DNA of 64,000 bases from a bacterium (GCA_021780905.1 JAJXXW010000028.1:84752-148751), one strand, 5' to 3'; shown: positions 1 through 10,155, counted from the stretch's first letter. The notes: generated by a model from the sequence alone, not told the origin. Program-made: numbers and translations.

Positions 1-343
1 GATAAATTTTCGGAACGTAAAGGTCGTGGATGGTGTCTTCGAGTTCGCCGATGGTTTTGCCGGCGGCTTTGACGTCACCAATGTCCGGCATCGAGATGGT
101 GCCGTCTTCCTTGATGGGCTTGTTCAACGGTTCCAACGGGGTCGGCAGACCGGAAAAGCTGATGGAAACTATGTCGCCAACGTGCAGGCGGGGAACATTG
201 GCTTCGCCGGGATTGCTGACAAAGCGTGGCGGAGCCATCGGATCCGGCTTGCTGGCGGACGTGGAACAACCGGCCAAAGCCAGTGTCAACACAGGCAGCA
301 ACCAAAGAAATTGGCATGCGGAGAAAACGGATTTTGGTTTCAT
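1..343 (-). CDS. Polysaccharide export lipoprotein, Wza/BexD family (partial, runs off window start)
   Basis: Reverse-strand translation MKPKSVFSACQFLWLLPVLTLALAGCSTSASKPDPMAPPRFVSNPGEANVPRLHVGDIVSISFSG...; lipobox LAGC and poly-export motif; upstream of it is a Wzc-like kinase. Confidence 0.8.
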   Translation of the reverse strand, partial: MKPKSVFSACQFLWLLPVLTLALAGCSTSASKPDPMAPPRFVSNPGEANVPRLHVGDIVSISFSGLPTPLEPLNKPIKEDGTISMPDIGDVKAAGKTIGELEDTIHDLYVPKIY

Positions 344-379
344 CAAATAAAAAATTTCAGCATCGCGGCGGAAGGGAGG

Positions 380-2545
380 TCAGTATTTTTGCTTGATCTC
401 GGTGTCGCCGGCGGGAGTTTGAGCGGCCTTGGCGTCGGCTTCCTGCTCGCTGGGGTTGCGGGAGTAGTAATAATCGTGATAGTAGCCGCTGTAGTAGTAA
501 TAGCCCTCGTCCTGCGACATATTGATGTTGTTGAGAACGATGCCGACAAAATTGCCGCCGACCTTCTCGATCATCTGCTTGGCGCGGATGGTCATCGGCT
601 GCGGATAGCGGCGGTATTGGATCACCTGCATCACTAGGTCCACTTCGCTGGCGAGAATGGATGCGTCGCTGACGCCAAGAATCGGCGGTGAATCGAAGAA
701 GATGAAATCGTAACGTTGCTTCAGCTCGGCGATCATCTCCTTCATCTGGCCCGAACCCAAAATGCCCATGGAGCTGTTTGGCAGCTTGCCGCTGGCCATG
801 AAATCCAGATTAGGCACGTTGGTCGTCTGGACAATTTCCGCAATGGTGTTTTGCTTGAGCAGGTAGTTGGTCAACCCCAGATTGTTGGTCACCTTTAACA
901 ATTTGTGCAGCGTCGGGCGGCGCAAATCGGAGTCCACGATAAGCACGCGGCTGCCGGCCTGGGCAAATACGGTGGCCAAATTGATGCCGGTGGTGGACTT
1001 GCCCTCGCCCGCGCCGGCGCTGACGATGACGATGGTGTTGAGCGTTTCCTCCTTTCGGGTGAACAGTAGATTGGTCCGCAGCACGCGGTAGGCTTCGGCG
1101 TGCTTGCTCTCGGAACCCTCGTCCATGAGATAGCCGATATTTTGCGGGATGACGCCCAGCACGGGCGCCTGGAACGTCCGCTCCACGTCGTCAATCGTCT
1201 TGACGCTGGTGTCAAGATATTCAATGAAGAACGCCAGACCGATGCCCATGACCAGGCCGAAGACCAAGCCGAGAGCGATGTTGACCGGCTTGTTGGGCTT
1301 GACGGGCGTTGTCGGGATTTCGGCCGGGTCGGTGACCCGCACCATGGTGGTTTTGGGAATCACCGCCTCAAGTTTTTCTGCTTCAATTTTCGTGTAAAGC
1401 AGATTGTGCATACTGCGCAACTGCTCAAGGTCGCGCTTGGCATTGTAGTAAGGCTGGCGCTGGGCCGATTCATTCATGTCCCTCGCTTTGGCGCCATCCA
1501 CTGACCTGGTCAGCGCGTCCAGCGCGGCTTTTTTGGAGCTGACCTGGCTGTCCAGGCTGGAAAGAATGCCGGCGATGCGGTCGTCAATCTGCCGGTTCAA
1601 AGTGTCAATCAGGGACTGAACCCGGGTCACGTTGAGGTTGTTCGTCGGATAATCCACTTTCAGCGTGCCAATTTGTTGTTGCGCATCGTGCAGTTTGGCC
1701 AGGAGATCAACCAGGGCGCCGTCGTTGACCACGTTGGGCAGCACGTCCCGCAGCTTGTTGTTGTCAAAAGACTTCAACTGGGCGAGCTGGTTGGACTGAT
1801 CCACGTAGGCGGTTTCGTTCTGGATCATCTGCTGGTGCAACGACTGAAGCATTTCGGTGGTCAGCGAAGGCGTGTAGCCCTGGGCGTCGGCCTGATCCAT
1901 GGTGATCCCCAAGCTGCGCCGGAGGACATCAATCTGCTGCTGCGCCTGTTGAATCTGGTTGGACTCGTCAAGATACTGGTTCTCCAGAACCTCAATGCCC
2001 TTCTCCGAGATTTCCCGGCGCGTATTGATCCGGTAGCTTTTGTAGGCGTCGGCCACGGCATTGGCCAGCCGGGCCGCCTCTTTGGGATCGTCGCTGTAAA
2101 CCGTGATGGAAATGATCTTGGTGTTGCGCACCGGTGCGAGGGCCAGCCGTCCACGCAGAATATTCATGGTCTCCGTGGTCTTGAGTGTCTCGCCGTTGAA
2201 ATATTTTTTGCCCCATTCGACGTTCAGATTGAGCGACTGGATCACGTTGCTCAAGATGAGGGTCGAATTCATGATTTCAAAGGTGGTCTGGATGAAGTAA
2301 GGGTCGTAGCCGGCTTGCGCCGGCGTGGGAGCGAGGCCGCCGGCCGTGTCGTTGACCTCGTTTTCCACCCAGATCTTGCAGGTGCTGGAGTAGGATTCCG
2401 GCAGGATGAACGTGACCGCCGTGGCGATGATGGCGGTGATGAGAAAAACCGTGATGATGATTGCCTTGCGGATCCGGATCACGCGCCAGTAATCCAGAAA
2501 ATGCAGCTTGGCCTCGGGCGACGCGGTGGGGTTCGGTGAATCCAT
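380..2545 (-). CDS. Polysaccharide biosynthesis tyrosine autokinase (Wzc/ExoP/CpsD type)
   Basis: 721 aa; Wzz domain, P-loop SAGAGEGKSTTGINLA, Walker A' VLIVDSDLRRP, C-terminal Tyr-rich tail EGYYYYSGYYHDYYYSR. Confidence 0.93.
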   Translation of the reverse strand: MDSPNPTASPEAKLHFLDYWRVIRIRKAIIITVFLITAIIATAVTFILPESYSSTCKIWVENEVNDTAGGLAPTPAQAGYDPYFIQTTFEIMNSTLILSNVIQSLNLNVEWGKKYFNGETLKTTETMNILRGRLALAPVRNTKIISITVYSDDPKEAARLANAVADAYKSYRINTRREISEKGIEVLENQYLDESNQIQQAQQQIDVLRRSLGITMDQADAQGYTPSLTTEMLQSLHQQMIQNETAYVDQSNQLAQLKSFDNNKLRDVLPNVVNDGALVDLLAKLHDAQQQIGTLKVDYPTNNLNVTRVQSLIDTLNRQIDDRIAGILSSLDSQVSSKKAALDALTRSVDGAKARDMNESAQRQPYYNAKRDLEQLRSMHNLLYTKIEAEKLEAVIPKTTMVRVTDPAEIPTTPVKPNKPVNIALGLVFGLVMGIGLAFFIEYLDTSVKTIDDVERTFQAPVLGVIPQNIGYLMDEGSESKHAEAYRVLRTNLLFTRKEETLNTIVIVSAGAGEGKSTTGINLATVFAQAGSRVLIVDSDLRRPTLHKLLKVTNNLGLTNYLLKQNTIAEIVQTTNVPNLDFMASGKLPNSSMGILGSGQMKEMIAELKQRYDFIFFDSPPILGVSDASILASEVDLVMQVIQYRRYPQPMTIRAKQMIEKVGGNFVGIVLNNINMSQDEGYYYYSGYYHDYYYSRNPSEQEADAKAAQTPAGDTEIKQKY

Positions 2546-2631
2546 AACTTAAAACTTAAAAGTAAAACGAACCCGTCAGGGATTTCGGCTCCCCGGCGGG
2601 ACTAAACGGAGATTTCAGTCATCAACCACGC

Positions 2632-3930
2632 TCAATAAGTCGCCTCCAACCCGAGGTAGACCACATTGCGACTGAAGCCGCGCTGATCAACGGTGGATAA
2701 CAGGTCGGTGAAGTCATAACCGGCGTTCGCGGAAAAATGCTGGTTGATCATGTAATCAAAATGAATCCCCGCGCCAACGGTGGTTTCACTCACATTGTTA
2801 AACTGACCACCTTGAAAGACGGAGTATTGATAGGTGCCGACCAGGGAACCGGACAATTTCGAGGTGATTTGGTGGTTTAAATCCAGGTAAAGGGTGGAGC
2901 TTTCCTGATATAGCGTCAACTGACCGTTAGACGCGACTCCGGCAACATCCGTGGCGTTCTGATCCTGGGTAAAACCAGCCTGCAAGTAGCAGCCTGGCAG
3001 ATAAGTGTAGGTCAAATTGAGGTTGGCATAAGGCGCAAGCGTATTTTGCGTGGCGACCGGATCGTTATACGCGTCCGTCAAGGAGGCGCCGACGCGAAAG
3101 CTGCCGCTCAAATTGGGGCTGAAAGTTTTGGACAAGCCCACATAGGCATAATGCGTGTAGTAATTTCGGGCATCGCTGTAGTAATTGATCACCTTTGGTG
3201 GATTGGGCGGATTATTGAGGAGATATGGCGGCGAAATCAAATCATTGACCGTATAATTGACCCATGTGAAATCATAGCCAATAAAGGCAATCGTCTCCGG
3301 CTGGATTGTCCATTGAAAATCTATCCCAACATCTTGTTGCACCCGGTTCAAAAGGGCGGCAATGCTGGGATTGTTGGGGGTGCTGACGGGGCTATTGTTG
3401 TAATCTATAAAATTATTGCCGTAGTGCGTCGCCGTGCTGAACTGACGTGTCCACTCCGAATTCAAGGTGACCGTCGCAATGTTGTTCACGTTGTCGCCGT
3501 TCACCCGGACCACCGCCCCGCCTTGCACCAACTGGGGATCCTGCCCGATGACCAGCGAATCAGAAATCGTCAACTTTTGGCGCTCGTTAAACGAATGGTC
3601 CAGCCATAAATCGCCCTGATGGGTATAGTCCAACGGGTCTTGGCCGGTATCCTGCCGCTGCTGGTAGTAATACATCCCGAAAGTGTATTTCACACCAAGA
3701 TCGGTCTGCTGCCTCGCCAAGTTCGCGGATATGGAAGGCGACAGTTCCATGCCAAAGCTGCCAACCTTGTTTGGGGTAACCAAGTAATTGTCGTCGTAGA
3801 ACCCGCGCAGATTCGCCGACACATTCCAGGTTTTGGGGGGGATTCCGGTGTCCAAGGCCTGCGCAACGGCGGACTGAATGCCGGTGGCACCAACCGCCGC
3901 GAGTCCGACCGAAATAAAGGTTTTTTTCAT
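2632..3930 (-). CDS. Outer-membrane beta-barrel protein of exopolysaccharide locus
   Basis: 432 aa, signal peptide, alternating aromatic beta-strand pattern, C-terminal aromatic (VVYLGLEATY), directly upstream of wzc-like gene. Confidence 0.7.
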   Translation of the reverse strand: MKKTFISVGLAAVGATGIQSAVAQALDTGIPPKTWNVSANLRGFYDDNYLVTPNKVGSFGMELSPSISANLARQQTDLGVKYTFGMYYYQQRQDTGQDPLDYTHQGDLWLDHSFNERQKLTISDSLVIGQDPQLVQGGAVVRVNGDNVNNIATVTLNSEWTRQFSTATHYGNNFIDYNNSPVSTPNNPSIAALLNRVQQDVGIDFQWTIQPETIAFIGYDFTWVNYTVNDLISPPYLLNNPPNPPKVINYYSDARNYYTHYAYVGLSKTFSPNLSGSFRVGASLTDAYNDPVATQNTLAPYANLNLTYTYLPGCYLQAGFTQDQNATDVAGVASNGQLTLYQESSTLYLDLNHQITSKLSGSLVGTYQYSVFQGGQFNNVSETTVGAGIHFDYMINQHFSANAGYDFTDLLSTVDQRGFSRNVVYLGLEATY

Positions 3931-4102
3931 TTTGGCACTCCAGTTCTGACCGCCGACAACCCTTTCGTATTCAAAAAGTTTTCCAACGGCCGATTGCCTG
4001 TCAAATCTATCAGGTTGGCCAGTGCCGCGTCAAAACAAATTTACCCGAATTATTCACCGCCAGAAACGCCGGTTTTCCCTTCAATTACGGCCGCTGACAG
4101 CG

Positions 4103-5887
4103 TCAAGCCATTTGCCTGTAACGCTTTTGTTTCAATTGCGATTGCAGTTGCGCGAGCGGCAGCGCATTCACAACCTCGGTTTTTTCCAGCCAGCCCTTCC
4201 GCGCCACGCCCGCGCCCAGCCGCAAGAATCCCGCGTGTTCGTTGCGGTGCGCGTCGGGATTGATGACGCATTTCACGCCTTTCGATTGGGCATAAGGCCA
4301 GTGCCGCCAGTCCAGATCCAGCCGATACGGATTGCAGTTCAGCTCAATCCAAGTGCCGGTAGCGGCGCAAGCGTCAATTACCGCGTGGATATTGACTGGA
4401 TACGGCTCGCGCTCCAGCAACAGCCGGCCGGTCAGGTGGCCTAGAATATGCACGAATGGATTTTCCGCCGCGCGAATCAGCCGCTTGGTGTTTTCCGCCT
4501 CGCTGCTGCTCGGCACATGCAAACTGGCGACCACTACTTCCAGTTCCGCCAGCAACTCGTCGTCAAAATCCAGCCGGTCTTTCAAAATATCCACCTCGCT
4601 GCCGGTCAATAATCGAAAATCACTGCCGCCCGCCGCGATTTTCTCGTTCACCATTCTTATTGCCAACATCTGTTCTCGCAGTCGTTTTGCATCCAGCCCA
4701 TTCGCCTGATACGAAGCCTTCGAATGGTCTGTGATCGCCCAGTATTCCAGCCCCAAGTCTTCCATGTAGTCCGCGATTTCTTTCAGCGTGTTGTGGCCGT
4801 CGCTCCAGTTTGAGTGATTGTGCAGCGCGCCTTTCAAATCCGTCCACTCGACCGGCTTCGGCAAAGCGCTTTTCTCCGCCGCTGAAAATTCGCCGTGGTC
4901 TTCGCGCAGCTCCGGCGGCACCCACGCCAAGTCCAGCTTGGCGAAAATCTCCTCCTCGGTTTTGCACGCCACCAGCAATTTCGCGTCGCGCGTTTCCTCC
5001 CTCGACTTGAACAGGCCGTATTCATTCAGCCGCAAGCCGCGCTGGATGGCCCGCTGCCGCATGACGATGTTGTGCTCCTTGCTGCCGGTGAAATACGCCA
5101 GCGCAAACGGAAACTCCGCGTCGCTCACCACGCGCAAATCGCACTGGATGCCGCCGTCCAGAATCACGCTCGCCTTGGTTTCGCCCTTGGCCAGCACTCT
5201 GACGATGCCCGGCTGCGAAACGAAAAATTCAATCACCGCCAATGGCTTTTTCGACGACGCCAGCAAATCAATGTCGCCAATCACTTCCTTGAACCGCCGC
5301 AAGCTGCCCGCCGTGCTGCACCGGATGACCTCGGGATGTTGCCGCAGGTTTTCCAGCAACGGCTCCGCCGCCAGCCAGGCGTCGCTGAGCAAATGTTTGC
5401 TCGCGTAAGTCCGCTTCAGCGCGATGCCTTCCAGAATATTCGCCTGCGTTTTCTCGCCGAAACCGTCCAATTCCGCCACCTTGCCGGCCTTGCACGCGGC
5501 TTCCAGTTTTTCAATCGAATCAATGCCGAGCCTCTTGTTCAGCGCCTGGATTTTCTTCGGGCCGAGGCCGGAAATCTCCAGCATTTCCAACAGTCCCGGC
5601 GGAAGCGAAGCTTTGAGTTCTTCGTAATATTTCAGCCTTCCGGTTTCGACCAGCTCGGTGATTTTTTGTTCCAGCGCCGCGCCGATGCCTTTGATTTCGC
5701 CGAGCCGTTTTTCGGCGACGATTTTCGCCAGCGGCTCGGCCAAGCCTTCGATGGTCCGCGCCCCGTTGGCGTAGGCGCGCGTCTTGAACGGATTTTCGCC
5801 CTTCAATTCCAACAGCGTGCCAATCTCGACGAGCATCTCGGCAACCTTGTCTTTGTCCATGCCGCCCACTGTAACCGCAGATTTCAC
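4103..5887 (-). CDS. polX: DNA polymerase/3'-5' exonuclease PolX (Pol beta-like + PHP domain)
   Basis: 594 aa; helix-hairpin-helix, nucleotidyltransferase GSLRRFKEVIGDIDLL, PHP domain LHNHSNWSDGHNTL. Confidence 0.95.
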   Translation of the reverse strand: MKSAVTVGGMDKDKVAEMLVEIGTLLELKGENPFKTRAYANGARTIEGLAEPLAKIVAEKRLGEIKGIGAALEQKITELVETGRLKYYEELKASLPPGLLEMLEISGLGPKKIQALNKRLGIDSIEKLEAACKAGKVAELDGFGEKTQANILEGIALKRTYASKHLLSDAWLAAEPLLENLRQHPEVIRCSTAGSLRRFKEVIGDIDLLASSKKPLAVIEFFVSQPGIVRVLAKGETKASVILDGGIQCDLRVVSDAEFPFALAYFTGSKEHNIVMRQRAIQRGLRLNEYGLFKSREETRDAKLLVACKTEEEIFAKLDLAWVPPELREDHGEFSAAEKSALPKPVEWTDLKGALHNHSNWSDGHNTLKEIADYMEDLGLEYWAITDHSKASYQANGLDAKRLREQMLAIRMVNEKIAAGGSDFRLLTGSEVDILKDRLDFDDELLAELEVVVASLHVPSSSEAENTKRLIRAAENPFVHILGHLTGRLLLEREPYPVNIHAVIDACAATGTWIELNCNPYRLDLDWRHWPYAQSKGVKCVINPDAHRNEHAGFLRLGAGVARKGWLEKTEVVNALPLAQLQSQLKQKRYRQMA

Positions 5888-5949
5888 GGATTAAAAGTCT
5901 GCGTTCTTCAGCGAAAGCTGCGGACAACTCCGTGCCTTTGCGTTAATTT

Positions 5950-6759
5950 TTGAAAATGTCTGCGAGAAAAACTTTGCCGGTGGCTTTGACCATCGCCGGC
6001 TCCGACAGCGGCGGCGGCGCCGGCGTGCAGGCCGACCTGAAAACCTTCGCCGCCCTCGGCGTCCACGGCACCAGTGCCATCGCCTGCCTCACCGCGCAAA
6101 ATCCCAAACGCGTTTTGGCGGTGGAATCGTGCTCGCCCCAAATGCTGCGCCAGCAAATTGAAGCCGTGTTCGAGGAATTTAATCCGGCGGCGGTGAAAAC
6201 CGGAATGCTGTATTCCGCGCCAAACATCCGCGTCGTCGCGGAGTTTTTTGGCAGCTCAAAACTCAAAACAAAAAGCTTAAAACTGGTCGTTGACCCCATG
6301 ATGGTTTCCACCAGCGGCGCGCGACTGCTACAGCCGGCGGCGGAAAAAATTCTGCGCGAACAACTGCTGCCGCTCGCCGCGCTCGTCACGCCCAATTTGG
6401 ACGAGGCGGAAATTTTAACCGGCCGGAAACCGGCCTCCATCGAGGAAATGCGGGCGGCGGCGCGGGAAATCCATTCGCGCTTCGGCTGCGCCGCGCTCGT
6501 CAAAGGCGGCCATTTGCGCGGCGTTTCGGAGGCCGTGGACATTTTCTTCGATGGAAAGACGGAACTGCTTCTGTCCGCGCCGTTCGTGAAAGGGGTTCGC
6601 ACGCACGGCACCGGCTGCACTTATTCGGCGGCCATTTGCGCGGCACTGGCGCTCGAACACGATCTGCCACGCGCGGTGGAAATCGGGAAAGATTTCATCA
6701 CGGCGGCGATTGCCGGCAGCCACCGCATTGGAAACCATTTCGTGCTCGGATGCTTTTAA
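5950..6759 (+). CDS. thiD: Hydroxymethylpyrimidine/phosphomethylpyrimidine kinase
   Basis: 269 aa; ALTIAGSDSGGGAGVQADLKTFAALGVHGTSAI and GVRTHGTGCTYSAAI motifs. Confidence 0.95.
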   Translation: MKMSARKTLPVALTIAGSDSGGGAGVQADLKTFAALGVHGTSAIACLTAQNPKRVLAVESCSPQMLRQQIEAVFEEFNPAAVKTGMLYSAPNIRVVAEFFGSSKLKTKSLKLVVDPMMVSTSGARLLQPAAEKILREQLLPLAALVTPNLDEAEILTGRKPASIEEMRAAAREIHSRFGCAALVKGGHLRGVSEAVDIFFDGKTELLLSAPFVKGVRTHGTGCTYSAAICAALALEHDLPRAVEIGKDFITAAIAGSHRIGNHFVLGCF

Positions 6760-8372
6760 GGCCGCCAGAGCCGGAAAAATTGCGCCGCGTTCGGCGCGTT
6801 CAACCGGACGGCGTTTTGATGGTTCGTCACAATCGGCGCCGGGTTGTTCGTGCTCCAAGTCACCGGCGGAACAAGATTGGTCGTCGCTTGAAGAACGAAT
6901 CCGTCCGGATAAACCGGCCACGAAAGCGAAACATTCCCGTCGGCTCCGGCCACCGTCAGCCGTTCCGAGAAAAATTCCCATGCCAGCGCGTAGGTTTCCG
7001 AATCGCTGACCGTGCTGTTTGCGCCGGCCTTCCAGACCTGCAAATCATAACGGCCCTGCGGCAGCGCGGGCAGAAAAATGTGCTGGATGTTGTCCACCAG
7101 GCTGGTGCTGCACGCGACCAAATTGCTGTCGGCGCAGTTGTAGAGAAACAGAGCCAGATTGTTGATATTGGTTTGACCTTGCTGGCGGTTCCAGACCAGC
7201 GTCGCAGTGAGAGTGAAATTCGCATTGCCGTCCCCGTTGGTCGCATTGAAATCGTAATCGTTCACCGCGTCGTAAGCCGGATGCCCCAGACTGCTCAAGG
7301 CGTTGAAATCCCAGCCGCTCAACCCAGCGACCGCGTTGGTCGTGGCCGCCGGCGGGTGCGCGCCGCCCGTCGGGATCCACTGGTGATCAATGTAAACTTG
7401 ACGGCCTCCGGCGAGTTGTTCGTAGGAGTTGAACACGTTCAACACGCCCGCGCCATAGCGGGTGTCAAGCGGGGACGGCGGGGTGTTCGTCCAATCGGCC
7501 GGCTTGACCGCGCCGTTGAGCAGCAGCGCCTTCACCGTGCGGATGTCAGCAGCGGCGTTGGTGTCGTTGCCGCCGTCGCCGCGCAAAGCGGCCTGCATCA
7601 GCAATGCCGCCGCGCCAGCAACTTGCGGCGTGGAGTCACTGGTTACGCTGGCGGGCGCGGTGATGTCCGGCTTGCAGCGGCCGTTGTCCAAGGTCGGACC
7701 GACACTGGAACTGCCGCCGAAAGCCGCCACGCCAATGCTGTTGTAAGCCGTGCCGGGCGGGCTGACGGAACCGCCGTTGTTAACCGCCGAGATGAACAGC
7801 GTGCCATAGTTCGCGGCGTAATTGTCGTAAAGCAAGTCAACGGCCTGCTGGTCGCTGACCGCCAGATCGTTGGTCGGCGTCGGAATGTTCGTGGACACGT
7901 TGCCGAAGGTGAAACTCTGGTTCACCACGCTGTCGGCCAGCGCGACCAGATTACTGACGAGGTAATAATTGATGAAATAATCGGCGTCAAAATTATCAAC
8001 GTGCGCCACGTTGGTGGCGACGCCGCTGCCGGTGCGGCCGTAAAAAATTGCCGCGACGCCGTCGGCGTGGCCGGATTCGTTGCCGACGGCATTGGTGAAA
8101 CCGGTGGCCGTTCCCAACGCCGAGGCGTAGGTGAACAGGTTCGACGGTTGATTGACTGCCGCCGGATTGACTTCAAACGCGCTGGGATCGTTGGTGTTGC
8201 TGTCCGTGTTCGCCTCCGGTTGCGCGGCCCCAATGCCGGAGCCGTCCACATTCGTCGTCATGGCCCGCAACAACGTCACGCCAATCTGGTCGAGGTTTTG
8301 CGCCTGGGCCAGCCAGCCGCTCGCCCACAATGCCGCCAGAAAAACAATTTGGCAAAACGGACGGTTCATCAT
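6756..8372 (-). CDS. Secreted subtilisin-like (S8 family) serine peptidase, divergent
   Basis: Signal peptide from MMNRPFCQIVFLAALWASGWLAQAQ; ESGHADGVAAI (His region), ISAVNNGG (oxyanion region), STPQVAGAAALLMQ (Ser region); ORF is longer (to 8426), start chosen at signal peptide. Confidence 0.7.
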   Translation of the reverse strand: MMNRPFCQIVFLAALWASGWLAQAQNLDQIGVTLLRAMTTNVDGSGIGAAQPEANTDSNTNDPSAFEVNPAAVNQPSNLFTYASALGTATGFTNAVGNESGHADGVAAIFYGRTGSGVATNVAHVDNFDADYFINYYLVSNLVALADSVVNQSFTFGNVSTNIPTPTNDLAVSDQQAVDLLYDNYAANYGTLFISAVNNGGSVSPPGTAYNSIGVAAFGGSSSVGPTLDNGRCKPDITAPASVTSDSTPQVAGAAALLMQAALRGDGGNDTNAAADIRTVKALLLNGAVKPADWTNTPPSPLDTRYGAGVLNVFNSYEQLAGGRQVYIDHQWIPTGGAHPPAATTNAVAGLSGWDFNALSSLGHPAYDAVNDYDFNATNGDGNANFTLTATLVWNRQQGQTNINNLALFLYNCADSNLVACSTSLVDNIQHIFLPALPQGRYDLQVWKAGANSTVSDSETYALAWEFFSERLTVAGADGNVSLSWPVYPDGFVLQATTNLVPPVTWSTNNPAPIVTNHQNAVRLNAPNAAQFFRLWRP

Positions 8373-8479
8373 CAGCGTTCTTAACGGGTTTGCCGAAAAA
8401 TAATCCAGCCGGCGACAAAATGCCACCCGAATTACGCAATGGCATTTCCCTTTTGACCGGGCTGGACTAGAATGCCGGC

Positions 8480-9223
8480 GTGTCCGAAACGCTCGTCGTC
8501 AACGAAATCTATCTAAGCCTGCAGGGCGAAAGCACCTTCGCCGGGCTGCCGTGCATTTTCATCCGCCTCACCGGCTGCGATCTGCGTTGCTCGTATTGCG
8601 ACACCGCCTATGCCTTCACCGAAGGAAAAAAACAGACGCTGGCGGACGTGTTGAAAAAAGTCCGCGCACTGGCCGCGCCGTTTGAGAATTTCAAATCTCA
8701 AATTTCAAATCTCAAATTGCCGCTCGTCGAGCTGACCGGCGGCGAGCCGTTGCTCCAAAAAAATTCCCGGCCGCTGATGCAGACGCTCGGCGACGACGGC
8801 TTCACCGTGCTGATTGAGACGAGCGGCGCGCACGATATTTCCCAGATTGACCCGCGCGTCCACCGCATCATGGATTTGAAATGTCCGTCCAGCGGCGAGG
8901 CGGCGCGGAACCGTTTTGAAAATATCGCGCATTTGCGGGCCACCGACGAAATCAAGTTCGTCATCGGCACGCGGGAAGATTACGAATGGGCGAAGACGCA
9001 GATCACCGCCCACCGGCTCGCAGCGATTTGCCCGCTGCTGTTTTCCTGGGTGCATCCGCTCGCGCCGGCGCAGCAGACCCTGGTGCTGAAGCAAGTGCCC
9101 GCCGGCCTCACGCCAATTTCGCGAAAGGAACTCGCGGAAAAAATCATCGCCGACGCGCTGCCGGTGCGGTTCCAAATCCAGCAGCACAAAATCATCTGGC
9201 CGCCGGCGCAGCGCGGCGTCTGA
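8480..9223 (+). CDS. queE: 7-carboxy-7-deazaguanine synthase (radical SAM)
   Basis: GTG start; EIYLSLQGESTFAGLPCIFIRLTGCDLRCSYCDTAYAF, LTGGEPLLQ. Confidence 0.93.
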   Translation: MSETLVVNEIYLSLQGESTFAGLPCIFIRLTGCDLRCSYCDTAYAFTEGKKQTLADVLKKVRALAAPFENFKSQISNLKLPLVELTGGEPLLQKNSRPLMQTLGDDGFTVLIETSGAHDISQIDPRVHRIMDLKCPSSGEAARNRFENIAHLRATDEIKFVIGTREDYEWAKTQITAHRLAAICPLLFSWVHPLAPAQQTLVLKQVPAGLTPISRKELAEKIIADALPVRFQIQQHKIIWPPAQRGV

Positions 9224-9225
9224 CC

Positions 9226-10146
9226 ATGCAAACCTTCGCCATTGACGTCCGCGGCGTGACGAAAAAATTCGGCGCACGCACGGTCGTCAACAACATCGCC
9301 ATGCAGGTGCGGCCCGGCGAGATTTACGGCTTTCTCGGCCCCAACGGCAGCGGCAAGACTACCTTTCTGCGGATGCTCTGCGGCCTGCTCCGGCCCGACG
9401 GCGGCGAAGGCACCTGTCTCGGACTCGATTTTCGCACCCAGTCCGCCGAAATTAAAAAGCGCGTCGGCTACATGACGCAGCGGTTCAGTTTTTACGAGGA
9501 TTTGACCATCGAGGAAAATCTGGACTTCATCGCGCGGCTTTATGGAATGCCGGATCGCCGCGCCGCCGTGCAAAAAAGTCTGGCACGCCTCGGCATGATC
9601 GGGCGGCGGCGGCAGCTCGCGGGCACGTTGTCCGGCGGTTGGAAAAAGCGGCTCGCGCTCGCGGCGTGTTTGATTCACGGGCCGCAACTGTTGCTGCTCG
9701 ACGAGCCGACGGCGGGCGTGGACCCGAAAGCGCGGCGCGATTTTTGGGAGGAGATTCACAAGCTCTCGGCGGCAGGGCTGACGTTTTTGATCACCACGCA
9801 TTACATGGACGAAGCGGCGCGCTGTCATCGGCTCGGCTACATTGCCTATGGCAATCTGCTTTCACACGGCAGGGTGGACGAAGTGGTGCAAGCCGCCAAA
9901 CTGACGACATGGGAGGTGACCGGTGAACATCTTTGGGTGCTGGCGGACAAAATCCGCGGCCGGCCGGGCGTGGAACAAGTTGTGGCGTTCGGCCTGACGC
10001 TGCACGTCAGCGGACGCGACGCGGAAAAATTGCACGCGAGCATCACGCCATTGCAAACCGACGATCATCAGTGGTCCAAAATTGAACCGGGATTGGAAGA
10101 CGTGTTCATCAGCCTGATGGAAACCGCGAAGGACAATTTCTCTTGA
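9226..10146 (+). CDS. ABC transporter ATP-binding protein (ABC-2 type exporter)
   Basis: Walker A GPNGSGKTT, signature LSGGWKKRLALA, Walker B LLLLDEPTAGVD; ATG at 9226. Confidence 0.93.
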   Translation: MQTFAIDVRGVTKKFGARTVVNNIAMQVRPGEIYGFLGPNGSGKTTFLRMLCGLLRPDGGEGTCLGLDFRTQSAEIKKRVGYMTQRFSFYEDLTIEENLDFIARLYGMPDRRAAVQKSLARLGMIGRRRQLAGTLSGGWKKRLALAACLIHGPQLLLLDEPTAGVDPKARRDFWEEIHKLSAAGLTFLITTHYMDEAARCHRLGYIAYGNLLSHGRVDEVVQAAKLTTWEVTGEHLWVLADKIRGRPGVEQVVAFGLTLHVSGRDAEKLHASITPLQTDDHQWSKIEPGLEDVFISLMETAKDNFS

Positions 10147-10155
10147 GGCAATGGA

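Noticed and set aside
26-637. Plus-strand ORF opposite the Wza/Wzc junction
   Set aside because: Spans the gap and both antisense regions; no coding signal.
6636-8384. 582-aa plus-strand ORF opposite the subtilase gene
   Set aside because: Antisense to a gene with a signal peptide and recognisable motifs; Arg/Val-rich low-complexity translation typical of GC-rich shadow ORFs.
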